This document shows, piece by piece, positions 1 through 10,750 of a DNA stretch of 64,000 nt (its first letter is position 1; each line of letters starts with the position of its first letter). The DNA comes from Ligula intestinalis (taxonomy: Eukaryota > Platyhelminthes > Cestoda > Diphyllobothriidea > Diphyllobothriidae): NCBI GenBank assembly GCA_036362985.1, contig JAYGXS010000001.1, positions 76,072,648-76,136,647 on the forward strand, in the 5' to 3' direction. Below the pieces are notes generated by a model. The model had not been told where the DNA came from, ran no database searches, and saw only the letters and a list, made by a program, of their open reading frames with translations. A program made the translations under genes and the position numbers.

Positions 1-630
1 TTAGCCTCCCGTAAAGGCTTTCTCTGATGCGCGGGTTCAAATCCCGCCAAACGCCTAAAGTTTCTCACCCTTGGGTTAACTCAAATTGATTCAGCCTAGT
101 ATTCATTCTGGTGGATTCTAGAATATTGCTTAGGTAATCATTCTTAGGCAGTCATCTGCCTCCCGCATTGGTGGATCCCATATAAGTGAAATGTAGAGTG
201 GTTTATATCGATCCAAGTGTGATTAAACTCATGCCATGAAGCGGCCGCTTTTAGCTTATCGAAAAAGCATTAGCCTCCCGTAAAGGCTTTCTCTGATGCG
301 TGGGTTCAAATCCCGCCAAACACCTTCAGTTTTTTACACTTGGGTTATCTCAAATTAAGTCAGCCCAGTATTTATTCTGGTGGATTCTAGATGATTGCTT
401 AGGAACTCCTGCTTGGGATGTCAACCTGGTTGCATATTGCTGGATATCATATGAGCGAAAAGTTTTGCGTGTAATATCGATCCAGGTGTGATTAAACTCA
501 TGGCCTGTAGCAGCCGTTAGTAGCTTAGCGGTAGATCGTTAGCCTACGGCAGAGGCTTTGTCTGATGTGCGGGTTCAAATCCCGCCAATCGCCTAGAGTT
601 TTTCACACTTGGTTCAACTCAGTTCGAGCA
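1..630 (+). repeat. Tandem 269-bp units with tRNA-like heads
   Basis: The string TTAGCCTCCCG begins at 1 and again at 270, and a variant begins at 539, giving an exact 269-bp period over two units and a truncated third. Each unit carries a tRNA-like segment. The third shows it best: an A-box-like TAGCTTAGCGGTAGA near 520-535, an anticodon-like stem AGCCT/AGGCT, and a T-arm GCGGG-TTCAAAT-CCCGC containing a B box. The acceptor stem is not closed and the anticodon loop lacks U33, so these are tRNA-derived repeats rather than tRNA genes. The rest of the unit, around CATTCTGGTGGATTCTAG, reappears as single copies near 24570 and 45830. Internal pol III promoters are inferred, not shown. Confidence 0.75.
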
Positions 631-644
631 AATCTGCGAAGCCA

Positions 645-1156
645 ACTTGATAACGTCAATTTGTACTACTGATGACTCTCTGAAATCAACATGTGTATAT
701 TTCTCAGGGGTTGACGGGTTTCACCACAAATATACACCAACAGTTTTCGTCTACGCCTCTAGACTTTCAATATGCTGCTCTATGCTGCAATCAGATATTA
801 ATTTCTCCGGAGATTAAAAACCTGAACTGTCAAAACCGGTATGTCGACCATAAAGCAGATAGCGAAATCTGGGTTTACCCACTGATGATCTGGACCCCTC
901 GCGACTGTGTCAGGCAGCCGCAGAATACCGGCAAAACACGTGTCTGGGCCTTTTAGCAAGTACCTAGACTGTTAGTATGGTAAGTTGAAACGTCAAGTTA
1001 TACTACTGAGGACTGTCTGAAGGCAGCATGTGTATAGTTGACAGGGGTTTATGGGTTTGAACACAAATATACACTTACAATTATGGTGTTCGCTTATAGA
1101 CCTTCAATATACTGATATAAACCGCGATCAGAAATTAATTTCTCCGGAGATTAAAA
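645..1156. repeat. Direct tandem duplication, period about 335 bp
   Basis: Positions 645-820 and 980-1156 are diverged copies of one sequence. Both run from an ACGTCAA motif through GTGTATA, GGGTTGACGGGTTT or GGGTTTATGGGTTT, and CAAATATACAC to ATTAATTTCTCCGGAGATTAAAAA. The offset is 335-336 bases throughout. A weaker third copy may lie near 1975-2040. No coding capacity is recognisable; short open frames here have no family resemblance. Confidence 0.6.
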
Positions 1157-1159
1157 AGC

Positions 1160-3350
1160 TCAAATTAAGAAGGGTGTTTGACCTTCCACATCTCCGCGTT
1201 TGCTTGTGAAATATAAACGGAGCATATATGGGTATTCTGTGATTCTGGAGCCCGTAAAAGCTGATCAAGTAGTGACCAAAACAAATGCACCTACCGAAAA
1301 TTAATTCGTCATTTCCACTACGTGGTATTTTATGGACACGAACATCCAGGAAGCATAGACCGTAGTCAACAATCTGTCCTTTACGCTGTTTGGTAACCTT
1401 TATCTATGGGGAGCCGAGCACACACCTTTTTGTGAGCATCATTTGCGGTCTACAGAATGATAAAGAGAGCATTTGCGAAGTTTGGAGTGCTACTATAGTA
1501 TGATTACTACTGTACAATTTCGTTTCGCCTTCAGCATATCCTTCAAAATTTTACATACGTTTTATGCAGAAGTGGTGTGCAGTGAAGAAGCTGCACCACT
1601 GTATCTCCTCCAACATGGTTTCTTAGTAGAGAAAAAATCTTACTGCAAGTGAGATGGACTGGTGAAGTTGACGAACAAGAAGGCTCAGTGGTTTTCTACA
1701 GTTAATGCCTAAAAACCGAGTAAAAAGGGTTAAAAACATTGTAACGCAAATCCTAGGGAGTAGCGACTAAACTACTATAAGCCATAGTGATAAATAAAAA
1801 TGATTGAAATGTGTAAAAAAACGACAGTAACAGAAGGGATGATATGAAATTCCCATATCCTTCTGTAGCAGTCGTCGATAATTGACTTACAGAGAAGGTT
1901 TGGTTGGCTAGATTTGATAGTCAAACCTGCTCGTCCAGCAATTCACCAATTGAGAAACAAGTTATGTACGAGTGATGACTGAAATTGAAACGTCGCGTTT
2001 AGCGCCCGTTGACCTCAAATATATTCAAAGCAGTTACGCCAGACAACGCTCCACTAAAAAAGCGAAACTGCGCTGAAGTGTTAATTCGCTTCAACAAAAT
2101 ATGCATGCATACAAAATGTACATGTGAAAGTAAAACTGTACGTAAAAACCGAAGGTGTCGGTATATAGGTGCAGTGGAAAGGATTGTCAGTCTGCTCGAC
2201 CAGCAATGACTTCGTTTATCAGTATAAGTTTACCTGAAATCTTCACTGTAGTTTGAGGCTATACATAATGTTAAAGTTAGTGTATCTTTGAAGAAACAGC
2301 ATACTTCTGGATGAATTGCCAAATCTTACTAGTAGTTCCCCAAATATCGTGCTTGACTAGTGCACTTACTGTCGGTAAGTCTGCACCGAAATTACCTTTT
2401 TTGCTAGTGCAGAAAAGTTGAATGGAATGTACCATCCTCGGGGATGGTGGGGGGGGTGGTTACTGGAATCCAGGACCCACATTTAATTCACTCATGTATT
2501 GTTTCTGAAATGGTGACAGCATCCAATCAGAACTTTTATTTTCTTGGATGCGCTCCCTTTCATTAACCCAAATCAGCACCGCTGATATGACTGCAGACTT
2601 GTAAAGTACATCTTCACCTATAATGATTAAATTACAAACTTCCAACGCGCATTAGACTCTCACTCTGATGCCTGGGTATGCTCAACTCATAAAAACATAT
2701 TTTGGTAGCAGTTCAGTGAAGCGTCTATCGGCCCTAATTCACACACTTTCTCGATTGGCCTTGATCTTCGAACAACGATAACCAGCTCCTAGTTGGATAT
2801 ATCTGGTGTACGCGGTTGGCGCCTGTGGCGGCAGTCGTGTGTTGCCTTTGCGGGCAAAGTTTATTCGGAAATGTCAGGTATGTTCTGACGCTAATCCAAA
2901 GGCTTTCAGTCGGCAGTTAAGCCTTACCTCTGAAGATATATCGACGGACGCTTGGCGTAGGTACGTCAGTAGAAATATTTGCTCTCCTGCACGTGAAATG
3001 CTGATTGGCAAAAAATAAAATCTCACGTTAATCCAACGAAATTTACGTCATACATTTCGTTGAATATCTTGTAAAGATGCCTGTGTAAGTAATGCTCAGA
3101 AGGAAAGCATCTCGTACGATCTGTGCATTTTATTTCAGGCTTTTCGATGTTGAAGTGAATTCGAGGCAAATGTGAAGGATTCCATTTACTGCCACTTGAT
3201 CCCATCTTAAATTATCTGTTCCAACTTCTGCTGCTCCTTCAAAACGCGTCCTCATTAAATTTTATTGAAATCAGTAATTTGTACCCCATCCTGCGGAGGC
3301 AACTGTTCGTCCAGCTGAGTTTGCACCGTTCTGCCATAGTGTCAAATAAA
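1160..3350. other. Unassigned non-coding stretch
   Basis: I see no recognisable protein domain, RNA gene or strong repeat in this interval. Open frames are all under 75 codons and look random. There is a G-run at 2448-2457. It is probably intergenic sequence or very old repeat material. Confidence 0.4.
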
Positions 3351-3360
3351 AAGTGGAAAG

Positions 3361-3692
3361 CCTTTGCTTTGTCGGATCCACTTCATCATATCAACTTAGT
3401 CAATATGTGATGGTCTTGAGGGTTTGCGTTGCGAGCTCCTTGGCAAAACGGAACTTAATTGTTCCTTGACTAGATCGGCGGAACACCTACATTCATGCAT
3501 CATATTCCCGATCACAACTGACAAAGCAGGGAACCCGTAGACTAGAGGCAGATCCTTGCACTCAATGGCCGAAGGTCCCAGGTTCGAATCTCGAGGGTTC
3601 CAACCTTGGAGATTGGGTATGACTGGCTGATGATGGCTAATAAACCAGAAATGACCATTTCGGTTTCCCTTTGCTTTGTCGGATCCACTTCA
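3361..3692 (+). repeat. tRNA-headed SINE unit with hammerhead-like 3' segment (type A)
   Basis: The string CCTTTGCTTTGTCGGATCC occurs at about 3359-3380 and again at about 3667-3686, bounding a unit of about 306 bp. Inside it a tRNA-like head spans about 3529-3604. It has an acceptor-like pairing GAACCC/GGGTTC, an A-box-like stretch near 3538 and a B box GGTTCGAATC near 3584. A short linker ending GATTGGGTAT follows, then the hammerhead-like segment described separately. The repeated flank suggests the family can occur as head-to-tail units, as for the known schistosome hammerhead satellite. A related upstream flank (CATATTCC..GACAAAGCA) recurs at about 63910-63937, just before another tRNA-like head. 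Confidence 0.6.
3615..3668 (+). ncRNA. Hammerhead ribozyme-like motif, type A
   Basis: A by-eye fold fits a type I hammerhead. Stem I is GACUGG with UCGGUU (3621-3626 and 3660-3665; six pairs counting G-U wobbles). The catalytic box CUGAUGA follows, then a stem II hairpin UGGCUAAUAAACCA, the GAAA box, a very short stem III (UG/CA closing on two bases), and a candidate cleavage site after AUU. Every core box is present. Hammerheads with very short stem III are established for Penelope-like elements. Here the motif sits behind a tRNA-like head, so this is a SINE context. Activity is inferred only. Confidence 0.55.
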
Positions 3693-4372
3693 TAGAGTTA
3701 GTTCATAGCCGGCATCTCCATAGTTGTAATCTTTTGATGCAAAATTCTTAAACCTTCTACCTTACATCCTAGTTTTTTTTTAATTTTCAGAAGAAGTCAC
3801 CATCAAGCGTGCTATTACCAATCAAGATACATTTCAGGTCCTTGAGTTTTTAGTACGCATGCTTTTAAACCATAAAATTTTCCAGCCATCATAACTAATA
3901 CTAACTGAGCCGGCATAGCGACCAGCCTCACTACATGTGTTGCTCATGGTAACGCGCAAATGACATCCTCCGTGCGCTATACTTTTTCTGACTCGTCTTC
4001 AGCCGCGGAAAGCAGTGCAAACGCAACTCCTGGGGCTCCTCAGAACTGTCGCTGTGTGTTAGCGCTGGCGGAACTGCGCCTCTACTCTATTTACCCAAAC
4101 CCGGACGCCGCTGCCGCCGTGGCAACTGCTGTGGCAGCGATGATTCCTTTCATCTCAGTCGGCTAGGTGGGGGATGCAGGGTAAGAAGGCTGTGCTGATG
4201 ATGGGGTTGCGGGGATGGGGTGTGTAGAGGAAAAGGAGCATGAGGATTCTTCATACCTGAGTCTTCGTCGTCATCGCCGTCGGCGTAGTAACCAGCCGCC
4301 GCCGCCGCTGCCTCCTCCTCCCCTGCCCCTCCCCCCGCACCGGCAGCCGCCGCCGCCGCTGCCTACTTTGAA

Positions 4373-4394
4373 CGCGCGCGCGCGCGCGCGCGCG
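4373..4394. repeat. (CG)n alternating purine-pyrimidine tract
   Basis: Eleven uninterrupted CG dinucleotides, a classical Z-DNA-prone sequence and a mutational hot spot in methylated genomes. Its survival is consistent with an unmethylated island or with low CpG methylation in this organism. Confidence 0.85.
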
Positions 4395-4429
4395 ACACAC
4401 CCGTTGTCCACTTTCAGTGGCCGAGATAG

Positions 4430-4475
4430 AGGGAGGGAGCGGGAGGGAGCGGGAGGGAGCGAGGGAGGGAGGGAG
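4430..4475 (+). repeat. G-quadruplex-prone GGGA repeat
   Basis: More than eight G3 runs separated by one to three bases (GAGGGAGGGAGC repeated, then GAGGGAGGGAGGGAG). This satisfies the usual G-quadruplex pattern several times over. It lies about 35 bases from the CG tract in the same GC-rich patch. Confidence 0.75.
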
Positions 4476-4899
4476 ACTGTCTTTGCCGCGTTTTCCTATC
4501 AGCTGGGAGGATCTGCGGAAAAGAGTTAGTGTGCGTGGCGAAAGTCTAAATTTTTGTTAACCGCGGCGTAGGTAAAATACCTACAATTACTACCCGCCTC
4601 CCTCGCCCGCCGCAGCCGCCGCCGCCGCCGCCGCCGAACAGCCTGCCAATTTTATGAGCTTGCATGCGCGGCAGAAGAGGAAACAGCAGTTGCACCAGCG
4701 GCTCCACGTTTTTTATTTTTAAACCTGCCTGTGTACCATCAGTGTGTGTCCGTGATTTGCTCAGGCTGGAAGCGGGGGAGGGAAGTGGGGGGGGCGATTC
4801 TGTACTTACTTCTGTACCAACTTTAATGCTTTTTTGCACGAAGCTTTTATCTGATGAGGGCTTTTGAACTGCGGCCGCCCGCTCTGCCCATGCATGATC

Positions 4900-6750
4900 T
4901 TTTTTCGGTTAGAGGATGTAGGAAGCTGTCGTCTACCTGACCAGGAGCGACTGGATTTTCTTTGTTTATTCACGCTTAGTAATGGCGCCGTCCGGTGAAT
5001 GAATACGTCTGCACACCCATGAGGGAAGCAAGGCCTTCTTCGGCTTACTGCGCATGTGGGTAATCAAGAAATCTGCATTTCGCGCTCGTTTCTGGCCATG
5101 GGTTAAGGAAGTTTTCACCGAAAGTGCCAATTATTTCACCGATTCAGTTTACCCCTGATCTCAAAGTCTTCCCTTTTATCTGTTAAACACGCATAAGGTT
5201 TGATCGTTTTTGATTCCAAACAGAGACTTTACGGAAATGGAAAAAATGGCATAATTTACAGGAGACATTGATTGGCGCATACGTAAGTGTCTTTTAAAAA
5301 AGAAGAGCGTATAAAATTAGAAAATAAAATGAATAATTATGTACATTTGCGCGCGCTTATTAAAATGATACATACAACTAATCGGAAAGAAGAAGCCATA
5401 GAAGTACCCAAATGGACACAATCGTCAACTGTATGATCTTTATAGAGTTTATATAAATTATAATCTCTTTATAATCTATAATATATAGAGTTGAGATCGA
5501 GATAGCTTCTTAGCCACACTCGTCGACTTTGCCAACTCTATATCCTTTCTATACGATATAAAATTGATACAGAGTCGTAGATTGTGTCTAATTGGGCACT
5601 ATTGAGCCATTTTTTTATTATCGCGCGCAAATATCTGGTTAGTTAAATAAGCTGTAGTGGACTCTAAATTAAACTTCCACCCAATTTTTTTACAATAAGA
5701 TGGGGCTTTATTCAAGTAAAAACGCCAAAATAGGGTTAGTAGGAAATAACATCATTAAAAATGTGGACATGAAGCCTAAAATGCAAGTAGAATATTGAGC
5801 GATTTTTGAAATGAGTTTAATTCTCCCACGAGTCTTGCCAAATTAAGTTATTGAAGCATAGATGACCGACGTTAGTAAGGCACCATACAAGGATTTCTGG
5901 GAATGAATAGTGAGCAAAAAAGCTGCACGGATGTTGGTCAAAAGAGTACTGCCGCTTACGTCCAGGACCAGACAGGAAACCAAATTCATCTGTTACCTGT
6001 GGGCTCGTTACTCGTTTTGATAATCCTAGACACAGGCCACTTCAGGGCATTCCTAGCAGGAGCTGACAAGTAACTTGCAAGTTATCATACTACAGAAACT
6101 ATGTTTCCTTCTTGTATTCTGCTTGATTTACAATTTTAGCCCCACAAATACGTGCTCCGTAGGACCATTACAAAGTTTTGGCAAATGTTTCATTGCCAAG
6201 TACCGATATTCCAACTCTCATTCACTGGTTTTCCTACTGACAGTTACATTCTTGGTAAGCGAATGTGATGCACTGAGATTTACTCTCGTTTCACGTAATC
6301 AACGTGTTCCAGTGACTAGACCACAGAACGACTGGAGTTGGACGTGGATGAAGTAGTCGGTGGAACATTAGTCCCGGCTAAATGTGCCACATACGTCCTG
6401 ATCTTTCAACCTATCCAAAGCAAGCTTCATTAGATTCGATGGGTGGGCTCTCACATATCTAATAGAAGCGAAGACACGAATTGCAGGACATTGTATTGAC
6501 AGAGGAGACACGATCATTGGAAAAATAACTGTATTAACCTGAAATTTTGAATTCTGGCTTTACCCTAGCGCCAGAGCCAAATTCAGATAACTGTGGTGGC
6601 TTGTCCGGTTGTTACCGCATTTATAGAATGCTGTTGCTAAGTCTTTAAGCACCTACCACAATTGGCAACTTACGGATGCATCGCGGATAGTTGTAGGTAG
6701 CAACTGTTGTCCGACCGACCAGATTTTGCAGTATGCAAGTGCCACGCCAG
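4900..6750. other. Unassigned AT-rich stretch
   Basis: No domain or RNA gene recognised. There is a small cluster of TATAGAGTT/AACTCTATA motifs at 5430-5560, forming weak inverted repeats. The 93-codon frame at 6075-6356 starts with a hydrophobic stretch that could pass for a signal peptide, but it has no family resemblance and no supporting context. Confidence 0.35.
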
Positions 6751-6756
6751 GCTACT

Positions 6757-6802
6757 AAAAGTCAGGCCAGTAAAGCTCTTGTTCCAGCGATCGTGTATCT
6801 GT
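6757..6802 (+). repeat. Type B hammerhead-repeat 3' end fragment
   Basis: The sequence GTCAGGCCAGTAAAGCTC followed by TTGTTCCAGCGATCG matches the 3' part of the type B family (GTCAGGAAAATAAA, then TTCCAGCGATCGCATCTTC). The ribozyme core itself is missing. It is a 5'-truncated fragment. Confidence 0.5.
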
Positions 6803-6917
6803 CTTTGGACTGAGTTATACTTTTCAGCTTTAAGTCACCACCTTTTTGATGTCATGCTGGCTCAAAAGAACCTCATATTTACTCGTGATAACAAGCCGCA
6901 CGACAGCGTCCTCGCTT

Positions 6918-6957
6918 TTCTTCTTCTTCTTCTTCTTCTTTTTTCTTCTTCTTCCAT
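6918..6957 (+). repeat. (TTC)n microsatellite
   Basis: About twelve TTC units interrupted by a T run. TTC tracts also end several type B repeats in this window, but here no adjoining type B sequence is evident. Confidence 0.8.
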
Positions 6958-7199
6958 TCTAAACTAATTGCACTGCCGACCCAAGCCCAGTTAGGGCCTG
7001 CGTGGCGTAAAGCCACCACCTTTTTAGGCGTCATATAAAGACGTCACTCCCTTTGAAACCTGACGTATCAGCGCAGTTCGCTTTGGGGGCCCAGCATTGT
7101 CACCTTGACGAACACTTTATGACTGACACCCTTATAGTCCGTTATCGACCACATCCAGCATGGCTTTCGACCACCGCACTGACGATGATTTCCCATTCC

Positions 7200-7500
7200 C
7201 CATACGGTTAATGTTGAGAGTTATCAGGTAATCCCCATGAGGCTTTCACTTGCAAGTGTTTAACATCCTCCTTTATTCGGATTTCGCATGTTGGTTTAAA
7301 TAAAGTAAATTTGCTAATTGTGTCGCCCTCCCCCGATCAATACTTATGACTAGAATCTGACCCCTTTGATCCCTTATCACTTCTTCCCTCTCCCGTTAAT
7401 TACTACTGATTGTTTTGCTAATTCTACCCTGCGTTATATTATTGTTTTTGCCTGATGATTAATTGCTCGAAAACGTTCGTTCGCCTAACTTGACTTCCTG
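7200..7500 (+). repeat. PLE 3'-end-like remnant with CTGATGA..GAAA motif
   Basis: A pyrimidine-rich tract leads to TTTGCCTGATGATTAATTG, then CTCGAAAACGTTCG and a TTGACTTCC end. The same order (an ATTACCCTGC-type lead-in, CCTGATGATGATTTGCTG, AAAAC, TTGACTTCTCA) closes the PLE copies ending at about 53710 and 59750. No coding remnant precedes it. It is taken as a 5'-truncated 3' end. Confidence 0.4.
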
Positions 7501-7999
7501 AATTTTGTCAGACTTCGAATGCCGCCCACATGGTTCACCACACTGACCTGCATTCCAAACCAAAGGACGGGTTAGACTTCCATCATTTAAATGCCCCTGG
7601 GAAGGGTAAGGGGTCATGTTTTCCAGATACGATGGATAGGTGGTTCGCGAGAAGAGCGACTAACATGCTATTAGCATGCTTCAATAGACTTGGGGTAAAT
7701 GCGACCTATATAATGTGCTAGTAGGCATTCAAAATGTTCTTCGAGGTCAAAATTACTCTTGATACTGTTGTCCCTTAAGTGAGTAAACACACGAGAAACT
7801 TGTGAATAGGTGGTTGGGTATTCCAAATAGTTTCGATCGTGGCTTCAGGTAACTGTATAAACTCGAGTATTGGCGGACTGTGTGCGTGGGTCGAGGCGGT
7901 ATGGCGTCTGGCTCATTCCAAGCCCTCGGGTCGGTCCAATTTGGCGAATGGGGACTAGTGCTGATGACGATGTCGGAAGTCCAGGTTACTCTGACTTTC

Positions 8000-8480
8000 A
8001 CGCACAGGACTAGGCATGGTTAGCCATGTATGCCACGACAGGTGTGTCACAGTCGACGGCATCACGAGACTTGCAACCAGGTCACTGCCGCGGAACCCTG
8101 TGACGCCTGTGACGCCAGAGTCCTACATCAGGGAGGGCAGACCCACATCTGAGACGCGCTACCCCACTGTGTGCGTGCATATGCATGTGCCTTGGCGTTA
8201 GCCGTGCTGCCGCGTGGCATCAAGCCGGGCCGCCTCCGTGTGTCTCACCGAGCGTAACCGCAGGCACGCCACCGCCCCCTCCCCCGGACGAGATAGTCGC
8301 ACCCAAGTCCAACACCTCCCTCCCTCCTGTATCCCTCACGTACCTGCTGGCTGGCTGGAATTGCGCAGCGGATGCGCACTGTCCCGTTACGGTGCCAGCG
8401 CACCGTGCACGTGCGTGCATGTAGGCAGGCGGGCAGCCCTAACATGTCACCGACGTCACACGAACTCTGGTCTTTAGCCT
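8000..8480. other. Short CpG-rich stretch
   Basis: Raised GC and CpG content with overlapping open frames on both strands, a usual by-product of GC-rich sequence. No protein family is recognisable in any frame. Confidence 0.3.
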
Positions 8481-8599
8481 TGAGAGCGCTGTACCTATTT
8501 GGGGCAGCGTGGACGGTTCGTCAGCACAGGCACTGCTTGTCTCTCTACAAACGAAGGTTCCCATATAAAACAGGACGGTGTAAGCTAGTAGGTCCTCCG

Positions 8600-9440
8600 A
8601 CGCGCTAGTGGCTCACTAGAATATTGTAGCAAGACTTGTGGCGCGGAAGCATAGAAAGTCGAGTTGGCCTTTGTCGATCAGTCATTACCTACATCCAGAC
8701 CGGCTGTATATCATATTTTGCAGAAAGGCAAGCCACTTATCGCCCTGAATGCTCCATCGGCTGTCAGACTGCCGTCTACTGTGATTAAAAGTTTATGGAA
8801 TCACGCGTTCCGACTTGTAGTGGGAGGGAACACGAACATTCCATTCTATCCTGATGCCTTGGTCGACAGCCATCGTTGACGATTTCGTAGCGACAAGCAG
8901 TTGTTCATCGACTAGATGGTTATTTTCTTCCTTGCGGTTCGCCAGCGAATGCGTGACACTGATTGAAACCAAGCACTATTTCTGAGAACAATTCCCTTAT
9001 GATTCCATGTTAGGGTGAATTGGCAGCAATAAAAGTGTTCTCCATAGGTGACTTCATGGTCAACACAAATAGATACCACAATAGTTCCAGCAGTAGTTAC
9101 AGTCTGTTTTCTACAGAGCATTATGACCGGGGACAGATGAATCTTGTATTTTAGCATCAACCCGTCTCCCACAGATTTGAATGTATTTCATCCGTGTTCC
9201 GCCCATTTTCATATGCTATTATCTTCCTTCGCATATTCTCACCTACTCCTCCCCTCCTTTTTTGCGTGCTGTAATTAGTTGGCCGTTATTATGATCCGAG
9301 TAGTAAATATAGTTCTTTACTGTGTAGAACTTATTCATTAAACATTTACAACTATGACAGTCAACCGTCAGATCTGACAATGGTCAACGCGTGTTTCAGC
9401 AAACTGAAGACGAACGCAATGACTTGCGCATGCCATAGTA
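8600..9440. other. Unassigned stretch
   Basis: No gene, RNA or strong repeat recognised. Frames at 8664-8879 (+) and 8912-9172 (-) have no family resemblance. Confidence 0.35.
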
Positions 9441-9454
9441 GAATTTTGCTGAAT

Positions 9455-10020
9455 CTACCACACTCTCGTCCCTCACCCACCTGTGTCCGATATCCTGACA
9501 GAAGCAAGAAGATCGGAGGCGGGGTTGGGGTAGGGCGCAGGTGGTACACACCCCAGCTTTATAGCTTGGCGCGGCGCGAACCTGCACATACGCGTGCCAC
9601 CACGCTCCTTAGTCAACAACAAACGCATGACAAGGGTTTTAGCGCAACAGCAAAAGGATGGAAGCGGTTCTGTGTAACCCAGCTCACACAGCCTTGGCCT
9701 CCGCGTCAAACACCTCAACATACAGCACCTAGTCAAAACCTATACTTGACCAGAATTTTAATGCAACAAGAAGATAGGGGGTGGGGCTGGAAAGCTCAGA
9801 TCCCAACGCTCACAGCTTGAGCCTGTGGTCCGCCACACCCCTCATAAGTCATTTTGGTATAGCCTACTCTTGATCAGTATTTGCATATGTTATTATGGGT
9901 GTGGCACACATTTCGCATGCAGTTGAGAAGCCACATGGAGAGGAGCCCGAGAACACACTTCTCAATTACGCGAGAGGTGCCGATGTTGGGTTGTGGTGAT
10001 GTTAGTGGGTATGCGTGATT
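9455..10020 (+). repeat. Dispersed repeat, copy 1
   Basis: Starts near CTACCACACTCTCGTCCCTCACCCACCTG, with a GGCGCAGGTGG segment at 9534-9545, and ends with GAGAACACACTTCTC near 9949. Two further copies share these blocks in order, at 16230-16560 and (partial) 18478-18612. The 146-codon frame at 9380-9820 overlaps it and is probably accidental. The class is unknown; it could be the untranslated end of a retroelement. Confidence 0.5.
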
Positions 10021-10264
10021 CGTGTGTCTATGGGGAGACTTTATGATGAAATAGACGAATTTGGAGATTTTCAGATTTTCGTGACGGCGTATGTGGCCTT
10101 ATAGGCAAATGCGGTACATTCGTGTGCGTGGAAAGTGTGGACATTCGAAACGGATGCGAGGTCAATGCGATGGATCCGCAAATGCCCGAGCAGGCCGCTG
10201 CGTGATGTGTATGTGCGTGCCAAACTTGTAAATAGGGTATTCAAATGCATTGCCTATTATCCTC

Positions 10265-10745
10265 ACCAAATAGACTGAAAACCGATAGAACTGATGGCCA
10301 CCTCAGTAGTTGACGTATGCAGGCACGAACGCATGTGTCTACGGCTACAGTCCGCGTCCTGCTCTTTTTGAATGACTGGGTCTTCAACATCGCGACGGAA
10401 GAGGAGATGCAAAGCAGAATTGACCTCTTCGTTTATGGCTGCCCAATTTCGGACTAACAATAAACACGGACAAAACGGTTATGCGCCAACCGTCAGCCAG
10501 CATGAAATAAAATGCTCCTCAAATCAGTGTCAAGCTCCCAACTCAAAACTGGAGTCAATTTCGCTTGTATTGGAAGTACACTGTCATGCAGCGCGATAAT
10601 CAGTGACGAAGCTCTCCAACGGATCTCCAAAGCCAGCCAGAATTTCGTTCGGTTGCAAGTCTCCATGTAAAATTGCCATGGCCATCAGTTGAACATCAAA
10701 CTGAAGATAAACAAGGCCGTCGTAATGCAGATTCCAGGGCGCTCA
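10265..10745 (+). pseudogene. LINE reverse transcriptase segment, inverted relative to its parent element
   Basis: In shifting plus-strand frames I read RTDGHLLSS, VSTATVRVLLF, ATEEEMQ, FGLTINTDKT, and the block ISKASQ..VRLQ. These are in the order expected for the C-terminal half of a non-LTR RT, including the region after the catalytic YADD-type motif, which is degraded here. Stops and frameshifts abound. The segment follows directly, in element order, from the point where the minus-strand RT (10751 upward) stops. It is therefore best explained as an internal inversion of one LINE insertion. Confidence 0.65.
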
Positions 10746-10750
10746 TCACT

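Larger units (their letters stand above)
3940..4870. other. GC- and CpG-rich patch with simple repeats
   Basis: Composition shifts sharply from AT-rich flanks to CpG-dense sequence. It contains (CCG)n tracts at 4295-4365 and 4612-4635, an alternating (CG)11 tract at 4373-4394, and a run of GGGA/GGGAGC units at 4430-4475. Open frames on both strands (for example 4215-4529) are proline-, arginine- or glycine-rich because of the repeats and are not credible proteins. Such a patch could be the promoter and first exon of a host gene, but no start codon context or splice pair can be defended. Confidence 0.45.

Noticed and set aside
300..600. Functional tRNA genes at the tandem repeat heads
   Set aside because: T-arm and anticodon-like stems are good, but acceptor stems do not close and the anticodon loop lacks U33; the tandem and dispersed context fits tRNA-derived repeats.
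4215..4839. Proline-rich and glycine-rich proteins on both strands
   Set aside because: Frames are products of CCG/GGC and GGGA repeats, overlap on opposite strands and show no domain.
6918..6957. TTC tract as a type B insertion end
   Set aside because: No type B terminal sequence directly precedes it.
9380..9820. 146-codon protein-coding gene
   Set aside because: It overlaps a dispersed repeat whose other copies do not keep the frame, with competing frames on minus.
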